Positions 48,206 through 60,865 are shown, counted from the first letter of the stretch. The stretch is 64,000 nucleotides of DNA from Telmatactis stephensoni (GCA_029948255.1 JALIZF010000932.1:1-64000); one strand, 5' to 3'. Made by a program: numbers and translations. Notes: a model not told the origin generated them from the letters alone.

Positions 48206-48528
48206 ACTACTGGACTCAAAGTTGTTCTTCACGAAGTGACACAAGACGAATGATACGTAGACAGTTATTGAAATAACAAAGTTATTAATAAACAAAAGAG
48301 TCGGATCAAGTTCTAACTTCTAAAGGAGGTGTTATATCCCTTTTAACGACCTTTGGGATTTGTCGAGTCTCAGAGAAGAAGTGCGAACCGGAAAGCCGAC
48401 TCCCCTGGGTCAAAACCAGCTACCAATCAAAATGCTTAGATCTGAATGAATATGCTAATAAGAAATCCTAGCCAACGATTACGCCAGAACAATAGATGTC
48501 CCAAAGAACAATAGAATTCTGTGCCATG

Positions 48529-48592
48529 TGGCAAACGCCATCACGTTGTACGCGTCGATATTACGACAGTTAACAATTAAAAACACTGAGTT
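48529..48592 (+). pseudogene. 64-bp island of the fourth receptor-like gene between two transposons
   Basis: TGGCAAACGCCATCACGTTG and the following bases match copy C at about 29747-29808, encoding the stretch ending in LTIKNTE. It is the piece of gene left between the insertion sites of transposon 1 and transposon 2. Confidence 0.85.
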
Positions 48593-49566
48593 AGTAGGAA
48601 AAGGAGAGTTCTGGGACCGGTGCAGCCGGTACAGCACCCCCCCCCCCCCCCTCCCCACACCCCCAGCCCGGTAGGGCTACCTCCCCTCCTGGGGTACGAG
48701 GTACGACCTCTCCCCCTACTAGCCCGGTAGGGCTACCCCTTTCTGAGGTATGATGAGGTACAACCCCTCCCCTTCGAGCCCGCTAGGGCTACCCCTCTCC
48801 CTTTCTGAGGTATATTACGTCATATTGGAGTATCATGGGGTACGAGCGCAGCGAGTTTCCGGTACAGCGATTACGGGGTCGATGACGTCATTGGTGGTGC
48901 AATAATCACCAACCGGGTCAAGCAATTTTCCTCTCTTTTGAATCCTCCTAATTCGTAAATTGTATCCTATTAATATATTCTTCTACTTCTTAAATGGTAT
49001 CCAATTAAAAAAGTAGCTAAAGTGGCCACAAAGAATCATAGTTTTAGATTTTCTAAACATAGCCATGCGTGACGGCTATTGTTTTAGAAACGGTCACCTG
49101 CAAATCTATTGTTTTTGAAACTCGTGTTCACAGTTTGTACAAGAATTGTTTCCAGAGTCATTAATTTCATCGATTCTAAAGGCATATTACAATCAAAATT
49201 ATAGATTTAAAAGACATAAGTGTCAGGATCTCGAAAGGAGGAAAAAGGGGGTTTGACGAATACGAAATCGTACTGATTTTTCGCCATAAACATGAGAGCG
49301 AGGCCGAAACGCAGTGATGTGATGAATACAGATTATGCATAGTAATTAGAAAGTTTATTGACTTTGTGTTTAATCTTGTTAAACAATAAAACCACCAGCA
49401 CGATTTTGTTTCTCTTTTTGCTCTTTATTCCATAACACATCTAAACGAGTATCCATACAGATTGTATATTGGAAAAATATGTTCCATCTTGCAAACAACA
49501 ATAAAAGCTACACACGTTATCTAATCGAATTACAACTGACTTAAATTTATTTTTAGATGGACTGTA

Positions 49567-49923
49567 CTATTCCATTGTCAACCAGGGTTTAAGATCGTCT
49601 TGGACTTTATAGTCATTTACAACTTTCCTCTTGTTCTGTTTTAGTTTGGTCTTGACTGCTTTCCTTAGATTGTGCTGTCTTGGCTGTGATAATTCGTAGA
49701 CTCTTTCTTGTTGTTTCGGTAGGTTTATGTTGGTATTGTTTTCATCTATTGTATTTTGGTATACAACGAATTTGACTTTCGGTTGTAGTTTAGCTTCCTG
49801 TAAATACTTTCTTCTTTGGTCGGTATCCATTAAGTGTACATCCGCGAGATGGTTTGCCAGTCTTACGAGATATTTTGCTCCGCAATCAGGCACAGGACAA
49901 TCGCGACAAACACGTTTAACCAT
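49567..49923 (-). CDS. Small zinc-finger protein, left-arm copy
   Basis: 118 residues, intronless. Near the N-terminus CRDCPVPDCGAKYLVRLANH then LADVH gives candidate zinc ligands C9, C14, H25 and H30 (C-x4-C-x10-H-x4-H, an unusual spacing). The remainder is basic with a Lys/Arg-rich stretch (KTKLKQNKRK) and ends DLKPWLTME. Probably a DNA-binding protein of the element; whether it acts in transposition is unknown. It points outward from the core. AATAAA follows closely on the minus strand. Confidence 0.65.
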   Translation of the reverse strand: MVKRVCRDCPVPDCGAKYLVRLANHLADVHLMDTDQRRKYLQEAKLQPKVKFVVYQNTIDENNTNINLPKQQERVYELSQPRQHNLRKAVKTKLKQNKRKVVNDYKVQDDLKPWLTME

Positions 49924-50384
49924 GTTTACAGTTCGAAAAACAAACCCAAAATATGCTGTTTTATCCTAAAACTCTATTAAAAAGAAGGCCAGTAAGGACG
50001 GAAAACAGGCTAAAAAGGCCATTAACAGTCTAGAACCAGGCTAGAAAGGCCAAAACCAGGCCAAACGGGTAGGAAAGGTCAGCCAAGCCAAAATCATAGA
50101 GTATTGTATCTCTGTCTGTACAAACATGCCCAAGGCATGTTTAGCCAGTCCTTTGTTATTGATAATGACGTCACAATATGCTCAAAATGAAATAATGATG
50201 AAAAAACACTATAATTTATCTATTATGACAATCTACACTAGACTGCTAGAATCTAGCTAGAATCAGCTAGAATCTACACTAGCTAGACTACTAATACTAG
50301 AATCTACACTAGGCTACTAGAATCTAGCTAGATAGGTCGATGCAGGGACGATGTAGGGTCGATGACATTATTATACATAATTAT

Positions 50385-51610
50385 ATTAGATTAGACTAGA
50401 CTAGATTAGATTAGATTCTACATTAGATTAGATTAGATTCTACATTAGATTTTAGATTTTACATTAGATTAGATTAGATTAGATTAGATTCTACGTACAT
50501 TAGATTAGATTAGATTCTACATTAGATCTATACTAGTTTAGATTCTACATTAGATTCTACATTAGATTTTAGATTCTACATTAGATTCTACATTAGATTT
50601 TAGATTTTACATTAGATTAGATTAGATTAGATTCTACATTAGATTAGATTAGATTCTACATTAGATCTATACTAGTTTAGATTCTACATTAGATTCTACG
50701 TACATTAGATTAGATTAGATTCTACATTAGATCTATACTAGTTTAGATTCTACATTAGATTCTACATTAGATATTAGATTCTAATTAGATTAGATTCTAC
50801 ATTAGATTAGATTAGATTAGATTAGATTAGATTAGATTAGATTCTACATTAGATTAGATTAGATTAGATCTATTAGATTCTACATTAGATATTAGATTCT
50901 AATTAGATTAGATTCTACATTAGATTAGATTAGATTAGATTAGATTAGATTAGATTAGATTCTACATTAGATTAAATTAGATTAGATCTATTAGATTCTA
51001 CATTAGATTCTACATTAGATATTAGATTCTAATTAGATTAGATTCTACATTAGATTAGATTAGATTCTACATTAGATTTTAGATTTTACATTAGATTAGA
51101 TTAGATTAGATTCTACGTACATTAGATTAGATTAGATTCTACATTAGATCTATACTAGTTTAGATTCTACATTAGATTCTACATTAGATTTTAGATTCTA
51201 CATTAGATTCTACATTAGATTTTAGATTTTACATTAGATTAGATTAGATTAGATTCTACATTAGATTAGATTAGATTCTACATTAGATCTATACTAGTTT
51301 AGATTCTACATTAGATTCTACGTACATTAGATTAGATTAGATTCTACATTAGATCTATACTAGTTTAGATTCTACATTAGATTCTACATTAGATATTAGA
51401 TTCTAATTAGATTAGATTCTACATTAGATTAGATTAGATTAGATTAGATTAGATTCTACATTAGATTAGATTAGATTAGATCTATTAGATTCTACATTAG
51501 ATTTTAGATTCTACATTAGATTCTACATTAGATTCTACATTAGATTTTAGATTCTACATTAGATTCTACATTAGATTAGATTAGATAAGATTAGATTAGA
51601 TTAAATTCTA
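50385..51610. repeat. ATTAGATT / TTCTACATTAGA satellite core
   Basis: Higher-order mixture of 5-bp TTAGA runs and ATTAGATTCTACATTAGATT units, with larger blocks of about 200-300 bp repeated (for example CTATACTAGTTTAGATTCTA recurs many times). No coding potential. Confidence 0.9.
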
Positions 51611-51679
51611 GTTATGGAGTTATCACAGGACTGTCTGTCGCCTTGGTCATCAGATCATCCAGTATAATTATGTTGTCTT

Positions 51680-51895
51680 CGACCCTACATCGACCCCACA
51701 TCGACCCCACATCGACCCTACATCGACCCCACATCGACCCCACATCGACCCCACATCGACCCTACATCGACCCCACATCGACCCCACATCGACCCTACAT
51801 CGACCCCACATCGACCCCACATCGACCCCACATCGACCCCACATCGACCCCACATCGACCCACATCGACCCCACATCGACCCCACATCGACCCCA
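51680..51895. repeat. 11-bp tandem repeat CATCGACCCCA
   Basis: About 20 copies of CATCGACCCCA or CATCGACCCTA, one with a base missing. The reverse motif TAGGGTCGATG occurs once on the other side of the core near 50357. Confidence 0.9.
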
Positions 51896-52323
51896 CATCG
51901 ACCTATCTAGCTAGATTCTAGTAGCCTAGTGTAGATTCTAGTATTAGTAGTCTAGCTAGTGTAGATTCTAGCTGATTCTAGCTAGATTCTAGCAGTCTAG
52001 TGTAGATTGTCATAATAGATAAATTATAGTGTTTTTTCATCATTATTTCATTTTGAGCATATTGTGACGTCATTATCAATAACAAAGGACTGGCTAAACA
52101 TGCCTTGGGCATGTTTGTACAGACAGAGATACAATACTCTATGATTTTGGCTTGGCTGACCTTTCCTACCCGTTTGGCCTGGTTTTGGCCTTTCTAGCCT
52201 GGTTTTGGCCTTTCTAGACTGTTAATGGCCTTTTTAGCCTGTTTTCCGTCCTTACTGGCCTTCTTTTTAATAGAGTTTTAGGATAAAACAGCATATTTTG
52301 GGTTTGTTTTTCGAACTGTAAAC

Positions 52324-52680
52324 ATGGTTAAACGTGTTTGTCGCGATTGTCCTGTGCCTGATTGCGGAGCAAAATATCTCGTAAGACTGGCAAACCATCT
52401 CGCGGATGTACACTTAATGGATACCGACCAAAGAAGAAAGTATTTACAGGAAGCTAAACTACAACCGAAAGTCAAATTCGTTGTATACCAAAATACAATA
52501 GATGAAAACAATACCAACATAAACCTACCGAAACAACAAGAAAGAGTCTACGAATTATCACAGCCAAGACAGCACAATCTAAGGAAAGCAGTCAAGACCA
52601 AACTAAAACAGAACAAGAGGAAAGTTGTAAATGACTATAAAGTCCAAGACGATCTTAAACCCTGGTTGACAATGGAATAG
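52324..52680 (+). CDS. Small zinc-finger protein, right-arm copy
   Basis: Encodes the same 118 residues as 49567-49923, pointing outward on the other arm. Flanks differ from the left arm at a few bases, so the arms are old enough to diverge or are kept alike by conversion while the protein stays unchanged. AATAAA is about 20 bp after the stop. Confidence 0.65.
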   Translation: MVKRVCRDCPVPDCGAKYLVRLANHLADVHLMDTDQRRKYLQEAKLQPKVKFVVYQNTIDENNTNINLPKQQERVYELSQPRQHNLRKAVKTKLKQNKRKVVNDYKVQDDLKPWLTME

Positions 52681-53649
52681 TACAGTCCATCTAAAAATAA
52701 ATTTAAGTCAGTTGTAATTCGATTAGATAACGTGTGTAGCTTTTATTGTTGTTTGCAAGATGGAACATATTTTTCCAATATACAATCTGTATGGATACTC
52801 GTTTAGATGTGTTATGGAATAAAGAGCAAAAAGAGAAACAAAATCGTGCTGGTGGTTTTATTGTTTAACAAGATTAAACACAAAGTCAATAAACTTTCTA
52901 ATTACTATGCATAATCTGTATTCATCACATCACTGCGTTTCGGCCTCGCTCTCATGTTTATGGCGAAAAATCAGTACGATTTCGTATTCGTCAAACCCCC
53001 TTTTTCCTCCTTTCGAGATCCTGACACTTATGTCTTTTAAATCTATAATTTTGATTGTAATATGCCTTTAGAATCGATGAAATTAATGACTCTGGAAACA
53101 ATTCTTGTACAAACTGTGAACACGAGTTTCAAAAACAATAGATTTGCAGGTGACCGTTTCTAAAACAATAGCCGTCACGCATGGCTATGTTTAGAAAATC
53201 TAAAACTATGATTCTTTGTGGCCACTTTAGCTACTTTTTTAATTGGATACCATTTAAGAATTAGAAGAATATATTAATAGGATACAATTTACGAATTAGG
53301 AGGATTCAAAAGAGAGGAAAATTGCTTGACCCGGTTGGTGATTATTGCACCACCAATGACGTCATCGACCCCGTAATCGCTGTACCGGAAACTCGCTGCG
53401 CTCGTACCCCATGATACTCCAATATGACGTAATATACCTCAGAAAGGGAGAGGGGTAGCCCTAGCGGGCTCGAAGGGGAGGGGTTGTACCTCATCATACC
53501 TCAGAAAGGGGTAGCCCTACCGGGCTAGTAGGGGGAGGGGTCGTACCCCATACCCCAGGAGGGGAGGTAGCCCTACCGGGCTGGGGGTTGGGGGGGGGGG
53601 GGTGCTGTACCGGCTGCACCGGTCCCAGAAACGGCACTTTCCTACTACT

Positions 53650-56191
53650 TGAGTTTGATTCCGTGAACGTCACAAATATTTATGGTGGTGGGTGTCTGGT
53701 GGTGATGGCAATTCAAATTTTAAATGTCCTTCTTCGTAATGTTACATTTAAACATTGCTACAGTCATAGTAATATTTTTAGTGCTGCTCTGACTATTACC
53801 TCATCGCAACCGGCATTCGAACATGGCAATATAACAATTGAGTCTTGTGTGTTTTTTGACAATAAGGCTCCACAAGGACAAGCAGGAGCAATTTACTTCG
53901 AAATCAAGTCCAAAGATTCCGTCAAAGAGCCTGGGTGTATTAAACCGGGGCAGAAAAGCCCGTTTCCCAGGGAAGTGTGGAATTACAATTATTTCGTGAC
54001 AATAAAGAACACAGTATTTGCCAATAACATTGCTATGATAGGAGGGGCATTGAGCTTATGGAAAGGCAGCTATACTTTACAAAATTGTTCCTTCATTGAC
54101 AATTTTGCAAAAATCCGAGGAGGACATATCTACATACCTGGAACAGATTCCACCAGTCTGAAAATACTCGACTCGTTATTTCAACAAAAGCATTCTTCAA
54201 TGAAGATACGGCTCCTAAAAAACACTATGACTTTTGACATTATATCGTTTATCGATTCCCAAAGTGGAGGTCCATTAATGATATTCAATTCAAGATTGGA
54301 ATTCAAGGCACTTTCAGGGTTGTCAAAATCCTTAGTAACCGTATCTAAGGCCAATTATGTTAATTTTGGTAAAAATAACCAAACAATTTTGACTTGTCCA
54401 GCTGGTAGCGAATTAGGTATTAGCCATTTTGAAGTCCAAATCGCTAAAAAACAGATGCCATTATCTCATGACTGCATTATTGCATTAAATGTCATGCAGC
54501 TTTCTTGTAAACCGTGTGGGATTGGGTCCTACAGTATACAACATGGCCAGAGCCTTGGAGCAAATATGGACAGCGGTTTTAAATGTTTACCATGCCCATT
54601 TGGAGCTGACTGTTTAGGTAAAATATCAGCAAGACAAAACTTTTGGGGATACAAAGTTCAAGACAATCCACCAGCACTTAAATTTATTCTTTGTCCATTG
54701 GGATACTGTAAACAGCCCAACAAACACGATTTTGTTGATTACAACAGTTGTCAAGGCAACAGAGCTGGACCACTCTGCGGTGAGTGTCAAGAAAATTACT
54801 CTGAAACTCTCCTTTCGACATCTTGCCTTCCTCGAGACGAATGCCAAGAACTGACGTGGTTTGGGGGCGTGGTCGTTGTCATGGTGATGTTGATTGCTTT
54901 GTTCTTCATTTATAAGCCAAAGCTTGAGTGCATGCTCAAGAGTCGCATCCTGTGGTTCAGAAACAACACCAGACACGACGATGAACAAGACCAATCCGAG
55001 GACAAACATAGTAGTGGCTATTTAAAAATAGTTTCCTACTTTTATCAAGTGGTTAATATTCTTTTGATTACCGCTTCGTACGACAGCATTGTTGAGAGCT
55101 ACCTCATGCAACCTATGATGGGACTTTTTAACTTTGAAATCCGCATTTCCTTACGTGGTTTCCTATGTCCTTTCGTTGGGCTTACTGTGGTAACTAAGCA
55201 ACTGTTCAATGCATGTCCAGTATTTGGTGCTCTCTTGACAATTGCTCTCTTCTACAGCTGTCATTATCTACTAAACAAGTGTAGATCAAAATCTCCTCCG
55301 ATACTTGGACCTTATCTCGGTGCTGTCTTGGAGACGCTGTTGCTAGGATACGCCGTGCTTGCCAAAACAGCCCTCAAACTCCTGCGTTGTACGTCACTTG
55401 GTGAAGAGAAGCGGTTGTTCATTGCTGGTAACGTGTTGTGTTACCAATGGTGGCAGTATGTGCTGATGGTGTTTGTGGTCGTATCAGTTGTTCCTTTCAT
55501 CGTTACCTTAGCGCTGGGATCCAAATGGCTTTATAAAGGCTCAATTTCAATCAAGGAATTCTTCGTTGCTTGTGCTCTTCCCTTACCCTATCTGATGTAC
55601 AAATTCATGTGCTTTTTGTGTGGACGTAAAGAACAAAGGCCAGAAGCTCATGAGTGGAAATCGTCAGTCACTGCCGTCCTGTACGGTCCGTTTCGTGAAC
55701 CACAAGACAATACTACTGGTGCTATCTACTGGGAAAGTATTCTGATATTCAGACGTCTGGTTCTCATCTTAATTTCCACTTTTGTCACTGATCCACTTTC
55801 AAAGGAATGTTTACTAACTATTTCCTGTGTCTTTATCCTGGTCCATCACGTCATCGTGCGTCCATTTCGTAGCCAAGCAAGCAACATCGCTGAGATGGTT
55901 TCTTTGAGTGCCTTAGTTGTCATAGCAACAATAAATACCTTCAACGCTAGTTTTCTCTCCATTGGTCAAGTTCCACAAGGTCCACTCAAGTCAACCGTAG
56001 ACCTTTTAAACTGGATTCAAGTCATAATTTTATCTGTGCTTCCAGTACTTTGTTGCATTGTCATAGTCCTGCTGGTTGTTTCTCAGCTTGTTCGCCTTGT
56101 TGTCAAAGCCAGGAGTTTCGTCACGCGTTCTTGTTTCAAGTCACGCGGCGAGATCCTACATTTACCAGACACCAGTTCTTTGGAAAACTGA
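53650..56191 (+). pseudogene. Fourth receptor-like gene, 3' part (split by transposon 2)
   Basis: Homology resumes at TTGAGTTTGATTCCGTGAAC and stays open to the normal TGA at 56191. It encodes the last beta-helix repeats, the complete Cys-rich module (CKPCGIGSYS, GPLCGECQ) and all membrane segments, with in-frame differences such as ECQELTWFGG. Without transposons 1 and 2 the gene would be about the length of A and C. A frame also runs in from the transposon end at 53588, so a fusion transcript is conceivable but not supported. Confidence 0.85.
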
Positions 56192-58907
56192 GCTCCAAAA
56201 ACATGAACAAAGCTGTTGTGGCAGCAGACTGAACTGTAGTTGAAGATATCACTGATTGAAGATCAGTAGTTGAAGATCACTGATTTCAGCTTATATGGAG
56301 ATTGCTCAGAAGTATGAGAAGACTTGAACAAGACTATTACTTATGTCTATATATTTATCTGAATGTCGGGTCGGTATTTTCCCCAGGGAGGTACTCCTGT
56401 ATAAAAACATCAAAGACGCTTTCGTACCTTTCCAAATGTATTCATTAATGATACAACCAGCATCCCTGGGATCGGCACTCGGGTTCTCCACCAAATCATG
56501 TCAGACTGACTAACAGTGTTTGTAGAGCATGGCATCTTTATTATCTAGGCGTTCTATCGCACTTTTCAAAATGTATCCCTAATTGTATCGGTACCCGGCA
56601 TCTCCACCAAATCATGCGAGGCTCGCTCACTAACTGTGTTGGTATAGTATGGGATTTTTATTAGACCTTCCAGCACTTATTTTACAGTTTGTAGTCATGA
56701 TGTAGAGATAAATCTACAAGCTAGAAAGTACTCATATTTGTAGTGAAAATTAGTATAAAACAACTGAATAACGACTAAACCGGTTTTGAATGGGTTTTTC
56801 CATAAATATTCAGAATTTTAAGACTAATAAAAATATTCTAGGATGACCTTGATGCGCTTGAAATGCCTCAATTTTTATTCTAGCTTATACCAACCTACGA
56901 AGGTTTCCACTTGCCAACTTAGATACCATCCAATGCAAAGTCTTCAAAGTAGGATAGCACATTTCAGTCTTTGCCAGCTGAAAATATTGTCATTCTGTCG
57001 TAAAAGAAGTTAAGGTGAAGTTCGATCTATTGATAACAGAATGGTTTAGTCTTCTGCACTAGTTAAATCACTAGCTTTCTCTGACTTTTTACAAGTACTA
57101 AAGCCGGTGATACACACTGCAATTTTTCCACGCTGACAAAGTAGTTTAAAATTTTGTTTCAGAGAAAACAATTACAGCGCCTTTAATCACTCTGCAGCAT
57201 TCAATACAAGGCATGCAATCATCAAACATTTTCTAAAGAAATCGTTGTAGACTGATTCCGTAAGTCGGTTTGTTCGCTGCTTTGGTTTTCCTGTGGTCGT
57301 CGCTCACTTTTTGAAGCGACCTATCTAACTAATCGATACGAAGGAGCCAAAACTACGACTTATTGAATCAGTGTACTCTTATACTTGCTCTACACAATTT
57401 GAACTCTGTTCACTCTTTGGGTTTCCTGTGGTAATATAGTCGCTCACACACCTAGTTGATACAAAGGAGCGAAGAATACGACTTTAGTATTGAATCAGTC
57501 TAGAAGTTGTTGCTGACCTGGTAATTGCTGCCTTTATTGCGATGATTTCTCTCTCGTAACAAAATCTCTAAAACATGCATGGCCAGTAAAAATGGCGGCG
57601 TGTATCGCAAGCATGAAGTAAAGATGAAACTGAAACAATTATAAAAAGATTGGAATTGTAAAACGCTCTAGACAAGTACACTAATTAGTATAATTAAGAT
57701 ATGGTTATATTTGACCGTTAGTACAGCATTTAGCAAAAGCTGCTAAGTTTTGTGTTACGCCACTGACAATAAAACTGTAGCACGTCATATTTGAGGATGT
57801 TTCAGAGATGAAGGAGTTATATTTGATTTTGATTTTGATCATTTTTATTATTTGTTTTGTTTTTGTTTTATTAGAGTTTTACTGAGCTTATTTGTCACAA
57901 ATCGCCTTACGGTAATAATTAAGGATTTCGTCAAGTTACGCACACTAGAAGTCAAAGTGGACGTTAACGTTGTCACAGCAAAATGGGCGTGTCTGAGCGC
58001 GTAACTCAAGCTCTGTAACTCGGAAATCGTACTCGAAGAAAACCCGACCTCGATCGGTATACCTCCAGTTCCAACCGTTAATCTTTCTCTCGCCCTTATT
58101 GCCGTTCACTCGCCCAGCGGGTTAATTGAACTATTCCGGTCAACGGATGGGTAGAATAGTATATACAGGTAATCTCATTAACGTTGTCCAGAGAATAAGA
58201 CATTTAGACTATTCCAGTTACACGTGTCTCATTAAATATTCATCATTCTAGTGCATTCACAAAGAGTCGGCATCGAGTTTTCGTTTTCATTAGCCCTGTA
58301 AAGCTGTGAATTCCCCGTGAACAAACTATATTTCAAGCTAGAAACGAATATTTAATGAGGCACGTGATAATTGGTATAGACTAAATATCTTTTTGATCTG
58401 GACAACGTTATTGAGATTGGATGTATTTAGGGACTTACAATATATTACTATACTGTTTGCTTTTGTTTGCTCTCAAAGAGCTCTTAAAGAAATATTTCAG
58501 CAGACTGCTTTCCTTTGCCTTCACTGACCCTTTGCATAATACTGCTAATTATATGTAGATGTACCTCTTGCCTCACTTTGGCGCAGCTAAACAATGACAT
58601 GGTTAGGTGATTCTTTTGTTTTACTGAGCCAAAGTGAGGCGAAGGGTGTATCTGCATATTATTAGTAGCTTTATGCAAAGGGTTTATAACTTCAGTTTTA
58701 GTTTTCGTTCAAGCGAAAGTCACCAGTCAATCAGTCAGTTTTGGGGATTCGTTTCATCGCCAACGCTTGTTTTGTGCGATATTTTGTGGAAGACGCGGAA
58801 TATTTAGATATTTCACTTTCTTTAAGAGCCTACAACTTCCCGGTCCTCATAACAGCCAAAGAGCTTGTAATTAATGTAGCAGTTTATATATCAGTGAGGA
58901 AATCAAA
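56192..58907. other. Unit IV spacer, no gene seen
   Basis: Homologous to 32340-35650 in its first part (without the 32499-33484 insertion and without the SINE) and to 6850-8140 in its second part, including the palindromic MITE at 58527-58683. Nothing coding is visible. Confidence 0.5.
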
Positions 58908-59004
58908 ATGTATATTTACTACAAGTGGACTATGATAATGCTTGGATTGTGGACTCAAGCACCGACAGGCTCGACTGCTTCAAAACAACCACAAAACGAT
59001 GAAG
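58908..59004 (+). CDS. Signal-peptide first exon, unit IV
   Basis: 97-bp frame identical in layout to 8142-8238 (MYIYYKWTMIMLGLWTQAPT), donor GAAG|GTAAAAG. Any main exon it serves would lie beyond the window, past transposon 3. Confidence 0.55.
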
Positions 59005-59816
59005 GTAAAAGAATCGCTTACAAATCGTTGTTTTTCGAAAAAGAAGAAAATCGTATTCAGTTCCCAGCACAGTTGACACACAATCTACAAAGCAAGTGCT
59101 GAATGAAACATCTTTTTGAATAGGAAGTTTCATCTTTGTACTTAAATTTTGTCGTTCCAATTCACTTTATTCTAGATACGTAGAATAAGTCAAAATGTGA
59201 CTATCTCCTAGTATTAGTGAAAACTACTTTTAAGAGTAAAGTTATCGAAGTATCGAACGGTGGTGAGAACACCAGTCACGTCACCTGACTTCGTCTCGTA
59301 GCGTAATTTTTGTCCTCACAACATTTTGACCAGTCATTATTCGACGTCAACTATCACAATACCTTTTTTAATTAAACAAAAATCGTATTCGAAAAAACCC
59401 GACCTCGATCGGTATACCTCCAGTTCCAACCGTTAATCTTTCTCTCGCCCTTATTGCCGTTCACTCGCGCATCGGGTGAATTGAACTATTCCGGTCAACG
59501 GATGGGTAGAAAAGTCTAAACGTCAATTTTTACTGATCTGCACAACATTAATGAGATTGGATGTATTTAGGGACTTACAATGTATTACTATTCCGTCTTC
59601 CAAGAAATAATGCACAAAATAAGCGTCAGCGATGAAACGAATCTCAAAAATTATGGCTGGTGACTTTCGCTTGAACGAAAACCAAAACTGAAGTTATAGA
59701 CCCGCTTTGAATAAAGCCATTTGAATATTTCACATTCTTTAAGAGCCTACAAATTTCTAATAACAGCCAAAAAGCTTGCAATTAATGTAGCAGTTTACCA
59801 GTGAAAAAAAATCAAA

Positions 59817-59920
59817 ATGTATGTTAAATTTACTACAAGTGGACTATGATAATGCTTGCATTGTGGACTCAAACACCGACAGGCTCGACAGCAGTTCAAA
59901 ACAACCACGAAACGATGAAG
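59817..59920 (+). pseudogene. Degenerate signal-peptide exon, unit IV
   Basis: Homologue of 9059-9157 with a five-base insertion after ATGTATGTT that shifts the frame to an early stop, plus the GC donor. Confidence 0.6.
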
Positions 59921-60865
59921 GCAAAAGAAACGCTTTCTATTGAAGGTTTTCGAAAAACAAGTATTGCTTTGAGAGAAAATTGTATTCAGTTCCCAGCACA
60001 GTTGACCCGCCCACAATCTACCAAGTAGTAGGAAAGTAAGAGTTTTGCGCCCGGTGCAAGGCGGCGCCCGCCGGTGCAAGGGGGGAGTCACGCCCCGATA
60101 GATTGGAGGTGACGCGCCGTTGCAAGGGAAGTCACGCAACGGCGACCAGGGAGTCACGCGCCGGCGATCCGCTTGCAGGACAACCGTCTTATAGACCGAG
60201 GGCTTAGGGTTTTCGCACAAATCAGTTGAACACTTCAACCATTAATGTCATTAATCTACTGGATACAAGATGAACCCAGTCAAATTTATGAAAAAGCTCT
60301 TTATTTCCACGTATGCAGTGGAAGCTTAAGTGTGCGATATTAAACAAGTCAAAAACACTAACGCGTTTAATACAGCTAGACGGAAAGAAACCCAGCATTA
60401 TCGTCAGACATGTACCAAGTAATCAAAGATACAGTTAAAGTGATCCGAATGTATTGAGAAGAGACAAAATAATGATCTAAAAGGATGTAAAATCGACCAA
60501 CGAAAAGGCCTTCATGACAAGACGCTTGGATTAATGTACACAATGCAAAAGCTTTGAATAAACAAACGAAGCAGAACTGATCGCGAATTTGCATAAGTTC
60601 TAGACACAAAACGTTCCACATGAAATACTTTCAACAACATAAAGTTTATTGCAAAAATACAGATAAAACTATGATAATTACATGTCGTGAAGCAAATTTA
60701 GTTTGATGATTAAAAAAAAGTCATTCATCCTATTGTCCTTTACAATCCTAAAGTAAAACGACAACATCCAAACCTATAAGTCACTGTTTATTTAGTTTAC
60801 ATGTCGTGAAGCAAGTTCAGCTTGCTGATCAGAAGAGCTTCCAGATTTTCTCTTTTTCTCGAAGT

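Larger units (their letters stand above)
38337..48528. mobile_element. Transposon 1: 10.2-kb RAG1-like multi-gene element
   Basis: The ends are short inverted repeats CATGGCACAGAAT (38337 on) and ATTCTGTGCCATG (to 48528), with related subterminal GACATC/CTATTGTT motifs. The insert interrupts a receptor-like gene whose sequence resumes at 48529. Contents in order: transposase (+), chromodomain protein (-), 90-residue protein (+), 69-residue protein (-). All four frames are open across their introns, so the copy looks young. The target duplication is unclear: CATG is palindromic at both ends and allows several readings. Transib/RAG-type elements normally make 5 bp. Confidence 0.75.
48593..53646. 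mobile_element. Transposon 2: 5-kb foldback element with gene-bearing arms
   Basis: Left end AGTAGGAAAAGGAGAGTTCT and right end (inverted) AGTAGGAAAGTGCCGTTTCT, both continuing GGGACCGGTGCAGCCGGTAC. The arms 48593-50342 and 51896-53646 are nearly identical inverted copies. Subterminal GC-rich sequence holds three AGCCCGGTAGGGCTACC-type palindromes per arm. TGAGTT of the host gene occurs at both borders (48587-48592, 53650-53655), with three extra bases ACT at the right. Each arm carries one zinc-finger gene; the 1.55-kb core is satellite. No transposase is recognised. Confidence 0.75.

Noticed and set aside
51643..51921. Repetitive frames (DPTSTPHRP-type and GVDVGSMWGR-type) on both strands
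   Set aside because: They are artefacts of the 11-bp CATCGACCCCA repeat, open in several frames at once.
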